Source: an uncultured Polaribacter sp.
GTDB taxonomy: Bacteria > Bacteroidota > Bacteroidia > Flavobacteriales > Flavobacteriaceae
Length of the DNA stretch: 64,000 bases
Assembly: GCF_947495205.1 (NCBI RefSeq)
Contig: NZ_CANLXV010000004.1
Coordinates: 62,001 to 126,000, forward strand
Reading direction: 5' to 3'
This document shows positions 25,563 to 35,333 of this stretch, in pieces. Each line of letters opens with the position of its first letter. Position 1 is the first letter of the stretch. A program made the position numbers and the translations under genes. The notes below the pieces were generated by a model, which was not told the DNA's origin, did not search any database, and was given only the letters and a program-made list of their open reading frames with translations.

Positions 25563-26735
25563 ATGTTCAAAAAATACATAACACTATTTCTTTTTAGCTT
25601 TTTAGGATTTCACAACAGTAATGCACAAATAAACCTATCTGAGTATTCAGAAATTTCTTTTGTAATTGCAGGACCTGGAGAGGAGTTGTATGAAAAGTTT
25701 GGTCATGCTGCAATACGCGTTAAAGACCCTGTTTTAAATTTAGACTTTATTTACAATTACGGTATTTTCGATTTTAATGCACCTAATTTTTACACCAATT
25801 TTGCACAAGGCAAAATGTATTATTTACTGGCGAAATATAATTTTAAATACTTTTTAAATAGTTACAAAAAGGACAAACGTTGGGTAAAACAACAAGTTTT
25901 AAACTTAAACCAATTCGAAAAACAAGATTTTTTTAATTATTTAGAAAACAATGCTCTAAAAGAAAACGCTACCTATTTGTATGACCCTTTTTTTAACAAT
26001 TGTGCTACCAAATTAAGAGATATTAGCTCGCTTGTTTTTAAAAATGCGATAACTTATAACACTCCTAAAATACCAAAAAACCAATCTTTACGATCTTTAA
26101 TGAATAAAGAATTGAATTGGAACTCTTGGGGTAATTTTGGAATAAACCTAATTGCTGGTACAATTTTAGATACAAAAAGACCACAAACGGATTATATGTA
26201 TCTTCCTGATTATGTATATCTACTGTTTAAAAATGCAAATAAAGATTCCAAAAAAATAATTTTAAGAGAAGATATCTTACTTAATTTTGAAGAAAAAAAA
26301 GCACCGTTTTCTTTATTTAGTCCTATTGTAATTTTTACCATCTTATTGCTCCTTGTAATTGGTATTACAATTCAAAATATGAAAACCAAAAACCGAACAA
26401 AAATTTTAGATTTCACACTCTTTTTTATTACTGGTTTTATTGGACTTATTTTACTGTATTTATGGCTTTTTTCATCACACAAAACAGCACCAAATAATTT
26501 TAATATCCTTTGGGCATTTGTACCTAATATTTATGTGGCTTTTATAGTATTAAAATCCAATGCTAAACAATGGGTTTCTAAATATATTCAATTGCTTATT
26601 GTACTACTTTTTGCAACACTAGTACTTTGGATTTTTGGAGTGCAAATATTCCCAATTACGCTAATTCCTGTATTGATTTTACTCTTAATTAGATACGTAT
26701 ATTTAACGAAACATCTACTGACCTCTGTAAAATAA
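25563..26735 (+). CDS. DUF4105 membrane protein, possible lipoprotein N-acyltransferase (Lnb-like)
   Basis: The 390-residue protein has a signal peptide, a DUF4105 domain (about 25-200) with a likely Cys/His catalytic pair, and four or five membrane helices in the C-terminal 140 residues. His48 lies in KFGHAAIRV and Cys147 in FFNNCATKLRD, an order that suits a permuted papain-like or NlpC/P60-like fold. From memory, a Bacteroides DUF4105 protein has been reported as the missing lipoprotein N-acyltransferase (Lnb); I could not check whether this is the orthologue. Its end overlaps the convergent glycosylphosphotransferase gene by 21 bases. Confidence 0.8.
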   Translation: MFKKYITLFLFSFLGFHNSNAQINLSEYSEISFVIAGPGEELYEKFGHAAIRVKDPVLNLDFIYNYGIFDFNAPNFYTNFAQGKMYYLLAKYNFKYFLNSYKKDKRWVKQQVLNLNQFEKQDFFNYLENNALKENATYLYDPFFNNCATKLRDISSLVFKNAITYNTPKIPKNQSLRSLMNKELNWNSWGNFGINLIAGTILDTKRPQTDYMYLPDYVYLLFKNANKDSKKIILREDILLNFEEKKAPFSLFSPIVIFTILLLLVIGITIQNMKTKNRTKILDFTLFFITGFIGLILLYLWLFSSHKTAPNNFNILWAFVPNIYVAFIVLKSNAKQWVSKYIQLLIVLLFATLVLWIFGVQIFPITLIPVLILLLIRYVYLTKHLLTSVK

Positions 26736-28094
26736 AACTGTAGATATGGTTTTAATTAAGATTTTAAAATCTAAAAAGGTATTTCTTTCTTTGATATAAT
26801 ACAAATCGTACCTAAGTTTTGTTTCTTGCTCCTCTATAGTATTTGCATAAGGATAATTTACTTGTGCCCAACCTGTTAAACCTGGTCTAACCACATGTCT
26901 AATAGCGTAAAAAGGGATTTTCTCTTCCAAATCTTTTACAAATTCTGGTCTTTCTGGTCTTGGGCCAATAATACTCATATCACCTTTTAAAATGTTTAAA
27001 AACTGTGGCACTTCATCTAAACGCGTATTTCTTAAAAACTTGCCAAAAGCTGTAATTCTACTATCATTTTTTTGTGCCCAAACTGCTCCATTTTTTTCGG
27101 CATTTTTTACCATAGAACGCAATTTAAATATTTTAAAATGGTTGCCATTTTGACCAACTCTAATTTGCGTATAAAATAAGGAACCTCTATTACCCACTAA
27201 ATTTCCTATAATTAAAAGCGGAGCAATTAATAAAAAAACAAGAATACCTATAATAGACACTAAAATGTCTACAAAACGTAAACCAAACAAATAAAATCTA
27301 TTGGTATTATTTTTACTGAAATTTAAATATTCGTAAAAATTAGTGTCTAAATAATCTTTTGGCACTCTAGCCGTAACTTCTTCATAAAAACTAGACAAAC
27401 CAACAATGTTTATTCCTTTTTTAAACAATAAAATTAATTCTTTGTTTAGTTTATCTACATATTTGTTATCTAAACCTTCTCTAGCAATAATTAATTCGTT
27501 TACGGGCAAACCCCCTAAAGCGTCTATGATATTAGCAGTTGCTATATTTTTATACCCTTCTACACCTTCTATTTCTTCATTAGAAAAATAAGCAATTAAA
27601 TTATGGAAATTGTCATGATACACATGTCTTACCATATTTTCTATACGCTCTTTTTTACCTACAAAAATGATGGTTTTAAAGTATTTTGGAGAAAAAATAA
27701 AAGATATGTATAAGAATCGCCAAATTATAACAGGTATTGTTATGGCTAGGAAAAAGTAAATAATTTGTAAACGATTGGTAGGTAATTCTGGAGAAATATA
27801 AGGCGTAAAAATATAAAATATTACAGTAGCAAACGTGGTTACTACTGCACTTCTAACAACCAGATATCTATTGTTAGAAATATTTAAATTAAAGAGTTGA
27901 AAAATTTCTCCAAAAAGTAAAAAGTAAGCAAATAACAGGAAAACCCAACCTAAAATGGCACTACTATTAAAATTAAAATAGTTAAATTCAAAAAACAAAA
28001 AAGACGCATAAAGACCTGAAATTAAAAAAAATAAATCTATAATTTTTAAAAATATTTTTCTCTCAGAAAGGTTAAAGTAGTTTTTTTGAGGCAT
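26715..28094 (-). CDS. Polyprenyl glycosylphosphotransferase (initiating sugar transferase)
   Basis: The 459-residue protein has five N-terminal membrane helices, a CoA-binding-like middle domain, a further membrane helix near 275 and a C-terminal bacterial sugar transferase domain. The latter carries FKLRSM, LRNTRLDEVPQFLNIL, the GDMSIIGPRPERPEF stretch and RPGLTGWAQVNY. This enzyme transfers the first sugar-1-phosphate onto undecaprenyl phosphate and so starts the repeat unit. It is the last gene of the polysaccharide locus but has its own candidate -7 box. Closest by layout to the WbaP/WcaJ type. Confidence 0.93.
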   Translation of the reverse strand: MPQKNYFNLSERKIFLKIIDLFFLISGLYASFLFFEFNYFNFNSSAILGWVFLLFAYFLLFGEIFQLFNLNISNNRYLVVRSAVVTTFATVIFYIFTPYISPELPTNRLQIIYFFLAITIPVIIWRFLYISFIFSPKYFKTIIFVGKKERIENMVRHVYHDNFHNLIAYFSNEEIEGVEGYKNIATANIIDALGGLPVNELIIAREGLDNKYVDKLNKELILLFKKGINIVGLSSFYEEVTARVPKDYLDTNFYEYLNFSKNNTNRFYLFGLRFVDILVSIIGILVFLLIAPLLIIGNLVGNRGSLFYTQIRVGQNGNHFKIFKLRSMVKNAEKNGAVWAQKNDSRITAFGKFLRNTRLDEVPQFLNILKGDMSIIGPRPERPEFVKDLEEKIPFYAIRHVVRPGLTGWAQVNYPYANTIEEQETKLRYDLYYIKERNTFLDFKILIKTISTVLFYRGQ

Positions 28095-28141
28095 CTAATG
28101 AATAATAAGTTTGTTTGGTATCTAGAGATTTAGATTCGAAA

Positions 28142-28149
28142 CAAAAATA
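28142..28149 (-). promoter_or_regulatory. Candidate -7 box (TATTTTTG) before the sugar transferase
   Basis: The minus strand reads TATTTTTG, matching TAnnTTTG, about 48 bases before the start of the glycosylphosphotransferase gene. No TTG at -33 was found. It may let the initiating enzyme be expressed apart from the long upstream operon. Confidence 0.3.
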
Positions 28150-28181
28150 GGATAAATTAAAAAATATTTGCTATGTTCCTT

Positions 28182-29390
28182 TTAAAATATTTTTTCATAC
28201 AAATTACTTAGAAAAGAAAAATTGTGATATTTTTTCATAAAATTGTATCCTTTTTCACCTAAAATAATTCTTTCTTTGGAACTCATCTCATAAAGCTTTG
28301 TAATTCCTTCTATAATTTCTTTTGTTGATTCTGGTTTTACAATAATACCACAGCCAGACAACTCTACCTGATCTCTAATATATTCTGATGATTCTAAAAT
28401 TGGTTTTTTAGCTAGCATATAATCAAAATATTTATTGTAAGAAACACCATAATGGTATAATTTAGATTTATATCTACTAATGTAACAAACATCAAAAAAA
28501 CTTATCAAATGTTGCACTTTAGCTTTATTAATTTTTTCTATAAAAGTAATATTTGTGGACTTTATTACTTTCTTTTGCAAAGATTCTTTTAAATAGCCGT
28601 CTCCAACTATAATAAAATGAATATTACTATTTTTAATAGAGATAGAAGCTTCAACAAAAAACTCCATTGCATTTGCCAATCCTATGGTACCAGCATAACC
28701 TATAATAAATTTATCTTTTGGAATTAAATTTAATACTTCTTTATCTAATTTTTCATTTTTAAGTAGGTTTTCATCAATTCCATTAGGTATGTAATGTACT
28801 TTTTTATTTGCTTTAATTAGAGAATTAATATAAGTAGAGGTATTTGGCAAAACAGATACGATTTCGTCTGATTTATTATAAGCATATTTTTCAAAAAAAC
28901 TTAAAAACATGATAAAAGGATGTCTTTTAGAATAGCCTTTTAAATACATTGGCGTTAATGGCCATAGATCTCTAATTTCAAAAATCAGTTTTTTAGCTTT
29001 AAACTTTTTCTTAAAAAAAACACCATTTAAAATAGGAAAAATTGGCATTGAAGAAACCAAAATAACATCTGGTTTTTCTAAAATTTTAGTTGTCAAAAAA
29101 AACAAACGAAATGTATATACAAAGTTGCTAATTATTTTTTTAAAACCTGTGTTTTTATAAACGGGTACTTTTACCCAACAAAATTCAATATTATTTTCTA
29201 TAGTTTCTTTGGTAAACCATTTGTTTAAAGTTTTAGGTTGATTTATAAATAGATGATTGTAAGAACCAGATATAATTTTAACCTTATATCCTTTCTTTAC
29301 CCAATATTTGCTAAGAAAATAATGCCTTTCTCCCCAACCAGAATCTAAATTACCTGCTGTTTGATTTATTATCCAAATTGTTTTAGACAT
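28182..29390 (-). CDS. Glycosyltransferase family 4 (WcaI/WbuB-like)
   Basis: The 402-residue GT-B enzyme has an N-terminal acceptor domain beginning IWIINQTAGNLDSGWGERHY, the central LIFEIRDLWPL stretch typical of WcaI/WbuB-like transferases, and the donor-binding half with FIIGYAGTIGLANAMEFFVEA and a YKSKLYHYGVSYNKYFDYM region in place of the usual EGF motif. The usual E-x7-E is poorly kept. It probably adds a sugar to the lipid-linked unit. It overlaps the upstream ligase-like gene by 8 bases. Confidence 0.87.
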   Translation of the reverse strand: MSKTIWIINQTAGNLDSGWGERHYFLSKYWVKKGYKVKIISGSYNHLFINQPKTLNKWFTKETIENNIEFCWVKVPVYKNTGFKKIISNFVYTFRLFFLTTKILEKPDVILVSSMPIFPILNGVFFKKKFKAKKLIFEIRDLWPLTPMYLKGYSKRHPFIMFLSFFEKYAYNKSDEIVSVLPNTSTYINSLIKANKKVHYIPNGIDENLLKNEKLDKEVLNLIPKDKFIIGYAGTIGLANAMEFFVEASISIKNSNIHFIIVGDGYLKESLQKKVIKSTNITFIEKINKAKVQHLISFFDVCYISRYKSKLYHYGVSYNKYFDYMLAKKPILESSEYIRDQVELSGCGIIVKPESTKEIIEGITKLYEMSSKERIILGEKGYNFMKKYHNFSFLSNLYEKIF

Positions 29391-30777
29391 TCTTTATATT
29401 ATTTATTACTGCTCTAAATTTACCATTTTTATTTTTAGGAATTTCCTGTAAATATTTAAAATCTACAGTATTATTTTCACCTAAAATATCATTTAACCTT
29501 TGTAAAATTGTGGATTCAGATTTTTGTGAATAACTATGATCAACTGTTAAATTAATAACAAATACATTGAGATTTTCCTGTATAATTTGGCCCACTATTA
29601 AACCTGTAATATCTATAAACAAACTATGAAATCTAACTACTTGTTTACCATCTTTACCAATAATAACATCCTCTACTCTACCATTTATTTCTAAAATTGA
29701 TGGCATTTGCAAACCAGATTTTGTTTGTTGATTTTTTTTCTTTGTAGCGCTATCTCCAATTCTATATCTAATTAATGGTTGGTCAAAGTTTAACAAACCT
29801 GTTAAAACTACTTCTCCTTCTTCTCCATTAACAACCTCTTTACCATTTTCATTTATTAATTCTAAAACGCCTGTATCTGGGCTAAAAAGAAAATCTCCAA
29901 AAAGGTTTTCTGAAATTAAACCACATGCTTCCATACCGCTGTAAGAATCGTAAGTTTTACAATTATAGGCTTTTTTAAAAGTAGTTCTCATTTCTTTTGT
30001 TAATTTTTCACTAGAAGTAATTACAGCTTTTAACTTAGGTACTTTAATATTTTTATCTGCAATTAGTTTTGCCAAAAAATAATTACTCATTGCATAGCCA
30101 ACCATAAACTCTACTTTATGGTTTACAATGCCTTTAACATAATTTTTAACCGATTTTTCATGTATATGATAAGCAGAAAAATAAGTTTGTTTTTCTGCTT
30201 TATTAAACCTGTAATACGGTGGTTTTGCCTTGGTTTTGTGTATAATTTTTCTACCACCAATCATTCCTCTAGCATTTTTTATAGAAACTCCAGCCCAATT
30301 TAATACTCTGCTTTCATATGCTGCAAACCATTTTTGATGTGTTTTTTTTGAAAAGTAAATACTTACTGGCGTTCCTGTACTGCCACTACTGTAATAAAAT
30401 TTTCCTTTTTCTTTCTTTTTTGATAAAAGTAATGTTGTGCCGTACTTTCTTAATTCTTCTTTTTCTAAAAACGGTAATTTATGCAGGTCAGCTAATTTAA
30501 AATGCTTAAAATCATTTAAACAAAAACCTGCTTTAGCATATTTTTCTTTGTAAAATGGAACATTTTTAAAAGCATAAATTAATAATTTTCTTAATTCCGT
30601 TTCTTGATAAATTTCCCATTCTTTGAAAGTAAAACTTTCTCTTTCCTTAAATAAAAGTAATTCTTTTTTAAACTCTTTTCCTAGTCTTCTATTTTTCCAG
30701 TAATAACCATAAATACTAATTCCAATGTTTTGAATTTGGTGTGGTAAAAAGCTATATATTTTAAATAAGAAACGCAT
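29383..30777 (-). CDS. CapK/PaaK-like adenylate-forming enzyme
   Basis: The protein resembles phenylacetate-CoA ligases and the capsule protein CapK. The AMP-binding loop YSSGSTGTPVSIYF is near residue 120, the aromatic/acidic motif YDSYSGMEACGL near 275, and a hinge region GRVEDVIIGKDGK near 365. In capsule loci such proteins are thought to activate an acyl or amino-acid group added to the sugar; the substrate is unknown. I use the ATG at 30777 (MRFLFKIYSFLPHQI), which overlaps the upstream stop by one base, rather than an ATG seven codons further upstream. Confidence 0.85.
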   Translation of the reverse strand: MRFLFKIYSFLPHQIQNIGISIYGYYWKNRRLGKEFKKELLLFKERESFTFKEWEIYQETELRKLLIYAFKNVPFYKEKYAKAGFCLNDFKHFKLADLHKLPFLEKEELRKYGTTLLLSKKKEKGKFYYSSGSTGTPVSIYFSKKTHQKWFAAYESRVLNWAGVSIKNARGMIGGRKIIHKTKAKPPYYRFNKAEKQTYFSAYHIHEKSVKNYVKGIVNHKVEFMVGYAMSNYFLAKLIADKNIKVPKLKAVITSSEKLTKEMRTTFKKAYNCKTYDSYSGMEACGLISENLFGDFLFSPDTGVLELINENGKEVVNGEEGEVVLTGLLNFDQPLIRYRIGDSATKKKNQQTKSGLQMPSILEINGRVEDVIIGKDGKQVVRFHSLFIDITGLIVGQIIQENLNVFVINLTVDHSYSQKSESTILQRLNDILGENNTVDFKYLQEIPKNKNGKFRAVINNIKNV

Positions 30778-31796
30778 TAATTTAAAATTTCTTTCCACTG
30801 GTTCATAACAATAGAACTATCAAATTTCTCTACTTTTTGTCTGGCCTTTAGTGGCAATGTTTTATGTTTTCCATCTACTATATTTTTAATTGCATTTACC
30901 ATCTCCATAGCATTGTTTTTTGCTACTAAAAGCGCATCTGTATTGTTTTCTAATAAATAAGAAATTCCGCCAACATTTGTAGTTACAACAGGTAAACCCA
31001 ACGCCATGGCTTCCATAACACTTATAGGTGTATTGTCAAAATTTGTAGTATTTATAAAAACATCAAATTCTTTAGATTTTTTGTGCCATTGTTCTTTAGG
31101 TAAAACTCCTGTAAATTCTACAGCAGCTTGTAATTGATATTTTTCAACTAATTTTTGACATTTTTCATAAGAACTATCTACAAAAGGACCAACCATACAT
31201 AATTTTGCATTTGGGTATACTTGTTTTAATAAAAACAATACTTCTATTGCCATTGTAGGATTATAAATTTCTTTAAATGCTCTAACCCACAGTAATGTTG
31301 GTTTTAAATCTGCTCTTTTTTTAAAGGGATAGTTTTCTATTTCTAAAATGTTAGGAATAAATTTTACAGTATATCCCTTTTTTTCAAATTCAGTTTTTAA
31401 ATAATTGGATGGCGCTACGTTTGCAAAAGAATTTTTAAATAGTAAATTAGACATTCTTACAGATTTAGAAATTCTATAAGGCAAATTACCTCCATGTAAA
31501 ATAGGTATGTATTTAATTTTAAAAAACCTGGCCAATTGAGCTGTTAAAAAAGCATAATAAAAATTTGTAGTACTAAACGTGTCAATTAATATATAAGCTA
31601 CTTTATTTCTATATTTTACAACAGACAATAGCATTGCCAATAGTCGCAGAAATTTATTGGTTTTGTCTGAAGAAATGTAAACCGTAAAACCTTCTTTTTT
31701 AAATAAATTAGATAAAACCGTTAAAGTAGAATTGTACTTGGATTTTTTGGTTAAATTATTACCAATATATAGAATAGATTTAGGTTTCTTCTTCAT
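30777..31796 (-). CDS. Glycosyltransferase family 4
   Basis: The 339-residue GT-B transferase has an N-terminal half with LYIGNNLTKKSKYNST and a donor half with PTLLWVRAFKEIYNPTMAIEV, MVGPFVDSSY and the nucleotide-sugar motif FINTTNFDNTPISVMEAMALG followed by PVVTTNVGGISYLLE. The E of SVMEAMALG is the usual retaining-GT acidic residue. Linkage and sugar are unknown. It overlaps the Wzy/WaaL-like gene by 17 bases. Confidence 0.9.
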   Translation of the reverse strand: MKKKPKSILYIGNNLTKKSKYNSTLTVLSNLFKKEGFTVYISSDKTNKFLRLLAMLLSVVKYRNKVAYILIDTFSTTNFYYAFLTAQLARFFKIKYIPILHGGNLPYRISKSVRMSNLLFKNSFANVAPSNYLKTEFEKKGYTVKFIPNILEIENYPFKKRADLKPTLLWVRAFKEIYNPTMAIEVLFLLKQVYPNAKLCMVGPFVDSSYEKCQKLVEKYQLQAAVEFTGVLPKEQWHKKSKEFDVFINTTNFDNTPISVMEAMALGLPVVTTNVGGISYLLENNTDALLVAKNNAMEMVNAIKNIVDGKHKTLPLKARQKVEKFDSSIVMNQWKEILN

Positions 31797-33108
31797 AATC
31801 TGTAATTCTAATAAGACTTAATGCATAAATAAAGCCAGGAATTGCAATGCGCATTGCAGAATGATTTATGGTTAAAAACCAAATTACATAAAACGAAATG
31901 ATAAAGGCTTTCTGAAAATTATCTCCCCTGAGAAAATTAAATAACGGAACTGTTAACAGCATAATTAATATGAAAAAACCAATGATACCGTGTTCCTCTA
32001 ACAATCTTCCTACTTCGTTATGCGAAGCTGCAGTTACTTTTCCAATACTTTTTTGCCTTTCATATTTACCATTTCCTACACCAATACCCAAAGGGTATTC
32101 TAAGAAATTGTTAAACTGCACTTGTATAATATCTAATCTACCGCTGGTAATATCTTCTTTAACACCTATTTTGTTTCTACCGGCATATCTATTGTCTAAC
32201 ATGCCTCCAGTGATATTGGAAGTATATAACCATATTGCTACTAAGAAAAAACCTCCTATAAAAATATATTTTGTAAGTATTTTTATAGAAACTTTTTTAT
32301 ATAAACTATAAAAAAACAAAAATAAAATTATAGATATCGTTGCTGCGAGTATACCGCCTCGAGAAAATGTTAAAAGACCACGATATGAAAAATAAATAAG
32401 AAAAATTGCGTCTAGAAATAAAAAACCCGAAAGTTTTGTTTTAGAAGCAATAAAGACTACCAATACAAACATCCCTAAACCTATTGCAGTAGCCACTTGG
32501 TTTGGTCCAAAACCTCCAGATGTCACAAAATTTGCTTCAGAATGAAAAACAATTTCTTTTAAATCTGGGGTTTTAAAATACATATAAGTCACCATGGAAA
32601 ATAAAGGCAACAACATAAAAAAAAGTGCATTAAAAAATTCCTGTTTTTTAATAGGTCTCTTATAAAAATAAATAGCAGCAATACCCAACCCTATGGGGCC
32701 TCCTAAATTAAAAACAATTGCTTTTCTTATCGATTCACCTTCTGGTACTTGTGTAAATACAATACCCAATAAAAGGAGTAAAATATAAAAAATGTATTGT
32801 AAAGAAAAAACTTGTTTGTACTTTCCAAATAAAATCCCGAGCACTAAAAATAAAATGACACCATATTTTCCTGTTTCATATAATATAAAACCTTTTGTCA
32901 TTCGTATAAAAACCTCTGCACCCGCAATATAAGCTGCTAATATAAAAGCTTCTTCATTATTATTTTGTGAAAGATAAATAAGTACTACAGGGATTATAAT
33001 AACTAAGGAACCGTAAAGTTTCGGAAATAAAGGCAACGTACCTAAAAAACCAAATACAATATGGATTCCTATAAATAATAATTTGTTATTCAGTATCTTT
33101 TCTATCAA
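31780..33108 (-). CDS. O-antigen polymerase/ligase family membrane protein (Wzy or WaaL)
   Basis: The 442-residue protein has about twelve membrane helices and a large periplasmic loop (about 300-360) holding the Wzy_C features LDIIQVQFNNFLEYPLGIGVGN and SHNEVGRLLEEHGIIGF, including the conserved His-Asn-Glu. Wzy polymerases and WaaL ligases share this fold. Because the locus has an ABC exporter and no Wzx flippase, ligase activity joining the finished chain to lipid A-core is at least as likely as polymerisation. Sequence alone does not settle it. Confidence 0.85.
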   Translation of the reverse strand: MIEKILNNKLLFIGIHIVFGFLGTLPLFPKLYGSLVIIIPVVLIYLSQNNNEEAFILAAYIAGAEVFIRMTKGFILYETGKYGVILFLVLGILFGKYKQVFSLQYIFYILLLLLGIVFTQVPEGESIRKAIVFNLGGPIGLGIAAIYFYKRPIKKQEFFNALFFMLLPLFSMVTYMYFKTPDLKEIVFHSEANFVTSGGFGPNQVATAIGLGMFVLVVFIASKTKLSGFLFLDAIFLIYFSYRGLLTFSRGGILAATISIILFLFFYSLYKKVSIKILTKYIFIGGFFLVAIWLYTSNITGGMLDNRYAGRNKIGVKEDITSGRLDIIQVQFNNFLEYPLGIGVGNGKYERQKSIGKVTAASHNEVGRLLEEHGIIGFFILIMLLTVPLFNFLRGDNFQKAFIISFYVIWFLTINHSAMRIAIPGFIYALSLIRITDYEEET

Positions 33109-33110
33109 AT

Positions 33111-34187
33111 TTAACTTTTATAAATATGTAACACTTGTTTCATGAAATTTTCTTGCGAGAAATTATTTTTTATTTGAATATTTAAGTTTTGCCCAAAATA
33201 AGCCGATAATTTTTTAGAGTTTGCCAATTGTTTCAACTTATCTGCTAAAAGCGTACTATTATTCGGCATTATTATAAAACCCGTTTTATTATTGACAATT
33301 ACTTTATTACAATCACCAACATTGGTAACAACTACTGGCAGTTTTGCCAAACCATATTCCAACAGTGCTATTGGTAAACCCTCAGATTTAGAAGATAAAA
33401 CTCCTAAAGAACATTGTTGCAAAATATTAAAAATATCTGTGCAAACTCCGTGCACAAAAATATGTTTTTCTAATCCTTTTTCACTAATCATTCTTTTGAT
33501 TTTTTTATAATAAGTATCCTCTATATAGCCACCAATTAAATGCAAAGACCATTCTTTAAAATCCTTTTGAAATAAATGAAAAGCATTTATCAAATTTTCA
33601 TGATCTTTTTGCGCTCTAAATGCACCTAAATGAACAATTCTTTTACCTTCAATTCCTTCTAAAATGGTGTGTTTTTCAAAATTATTAAAAACAGCAAAAT
33701 TATTAAGCAAATAAACTCTTTTGCAATAAAGATTGTGTAGAGACCATTTTTCTAATTGATTATTTACAGCTATAATTCCTTTAAAAAAAAAAGAAATTTG
33801 TTTTAATGGAAAAATATTTCTCTTTTTTAGTTCTTGGGTTTTCCCAAAATGATCATGCCAAATAATTTTTAATTTTGGACATATTAATTTTACACAAAAA
33901 GCAAGAAAAAAAGAACTTGAATGTGCATGAAGGATAGAAATGTTATTAGCTTTAATATAATTTTTAAAGGTTATAATAGCCTTAATATCTATTGTTCTTT
34001 TTTTATTTAAGAATAAATACCCCGTATTTTTATTGATACTTTCTCTTAATTTACCCTCTTGCCTTGTTACGCATAAATGAGAATTAATATTTTCTTTTAC
34101 TAATAAATTCGCGATATTTACTGCGAGCACCTCTGCGCCACCAGTATTTAAAGAATCTATAATTTGTATTACTCCAATTTTACTCAC
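33111..34187 (-). CDS. Glycosyltransferase family 4
   Basis: The 358-residue GT-B transferase starts VIQIIDSLNTGGAEVLAVNIA, the glycine-rich acceptor-side loop of GT4 enzymes. Its donor half has RIVHLGAFRAQKDHENLINAF and CSLGVLSSKSEGLPIALLEYG followed by PVVVTNVGDCNKVI. EGLPIALLE supplies the two conserved acidic residues. It is separated from the Wzy-like gene by only two bases and overlaps its upstream neighbour by 8, so it is part of the same transcript. Donor and acceptor are unknown. Confidence 0.92.
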   Translation of the reverse strand: MSKIGVIQIIDSLNTGGAEVLAVNIANLLVKENINSHLCVTRQEGKLRESINKNTGYLFLNKKRTIDIKAIITFKNYIKANNISILHAHSSSFFLAFCVKLICPKLKIIWHDHFGKTQELKKRNIFPLKQISFFFKGIIAVNNQLEKWSLHNLYCKRVYLLNNFAVFNNFEKHTILEGIEGKRIVHLGAFRAQKDHENLINAFHLFQKDFKEWSLHLIGGYIEDTYYKKIKRMISEKGLEKHIFVHGVCTDIFNILQQCSLGVLSSKSEGLPIALLEYGLAKLPVVVTNVGDCNKVIVNNKTGFIIMPNNSTLLADKLKQLANSKKLSAYFGQNLNIQIKNNFSQENFMKQVLHIYKS

Positions 34188-35307
34188 TAAGCAATAATTT
34201 CTTTATTTCAATATCAAAGGTATCTAAATTAAACTTCTGAGACCATTTTTGAGCCGCTAAAACCTTTTTTTGATAAATTTCTTTATTATGCATATAGTCT
34301 ACTATAATTTTTACAAGATTTTCTTCTCTAACGTTAGGTGGAACTGTAGTTCCTCTTTTGCCGTTTCCTAACATATAATCTACACAAGAAACTCTAGAAG
34401 AAATTGGTAAACACCGCCAAAACATGGCTTCTGCAACTACTTTTGGCCAACCTTCTGATTTAGATATAAAAATTAAAAAATGAGATTTTTTAAATGCTTC
34501 TTTTACTATTTCTTTTGGTTGATTACCATGTAAAATAATATTATTAGATAATTTTTTGTCAACTATGTATTTTTTTAAAGTAGAAAACTCAGCGCCATCT
34601 CCATACATGTTTAATTTAACATCATAATTTTTAAGCAATAATTTTTCAACTGTTTTAACACTTAACAAAGGTTGCTTTCCTTTAGAAAAACTGCCCACAA
34701 AAATAAAATTTATAGTAACATCTAATTCTTTTTTAGAGACATTTTCTACTTCATCTTTATAATAAGATGCTGTAAAAAAAGGGATAATATTTTTAGATTG
34801 ATTTTTCCAATCTCCATACACTAAAACTTTACAATTTCTAGTTAAAAAAGTATTAGAGATAATTTTTTTTTGTAACCGATAACTAAAAGGTTGTTTACTT
34901 TTAGAATCCCAATTCCCTGCATATTTTACTGTTTTAGGTTTATTAGGAAATAATATTTGTACAAAACAGCCTAATAATCCTATATTTCCAGGACATCTTA
35001 AATGAATATGATCTGCCCATAACATTACTTTGAATATCTTAATAAATATTATTGGAATTAGAATTATAGATTTTACTTTGTTAAAAAAAGTAATAACATT
35101 AAAACTAGGAATTTTTAAAAGTAAAATGTTTTTATGGTTGTACTTCTCATCAATTTCAGATATTTTTTCTGAAGAAATTGGAGCAAGAACTTTAACTTTT
35201 TCTACATATTGAAGCCACAAGTTCATTTCACGTACGTAAGGCTCATAAGCAAATAATGTATTATTTACTTTTTTATGAACTGCATGGGTAATAATTGCAA
35301 ACTTCAC
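34180..35307 (-). CDS. Glycosyltransferase family 4
   Basis: The 375-residue GT-B transferase has INFIFVGSFSKGKQPLLSVKT at the start of the donor domain, LNMYGDGAEFSTL, and SHFLIFISKSEGWPKVVAEAM with the E-x7-E pair. The N-terminal half contains HIHLRCPGNIGLLG, a less common acceptor-domain sequence. The sugar is unknown. It overlaps the downstream GT by 8 bases. Confidence 0.9.
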   Translation of the reverse strand: MKFAIITHAVHKKVNNTLFAYEPYVREMNLWLQYVEKVKVLAPISSEKISEIDEKYNHKNILLLKIPSFNVITFFNKVKSIILIPIIFIKIFKVMLWADHIHLRCPGNIGLLGCFVQILFPNKPKTVKYAGNWDSKSKQPFSYRLQKKIISNTFLTRNCKVLVYGDWKNQSKNIIPFFTASYYKDEVENVSKKELDVTINFIFVGSFSKGKQPLLSVKTVEKLLLKNYDVKLNMYGDGAEFSTLKKYIVDKKLSNNIILHGNQPKEIVKEAFKKSHFLIFISKSEGWPKVVAEAMFWRCLPISSRVSCVDYMLGNGKRGTTVPPNVREENLVKIIVDYMHNKEIYQKKVLAAQKWSQKFNLDTFDIEIKKLLLSE

Positions 35308-35333
35308 TATTTTAAAATTTAATTAGATTAAAC

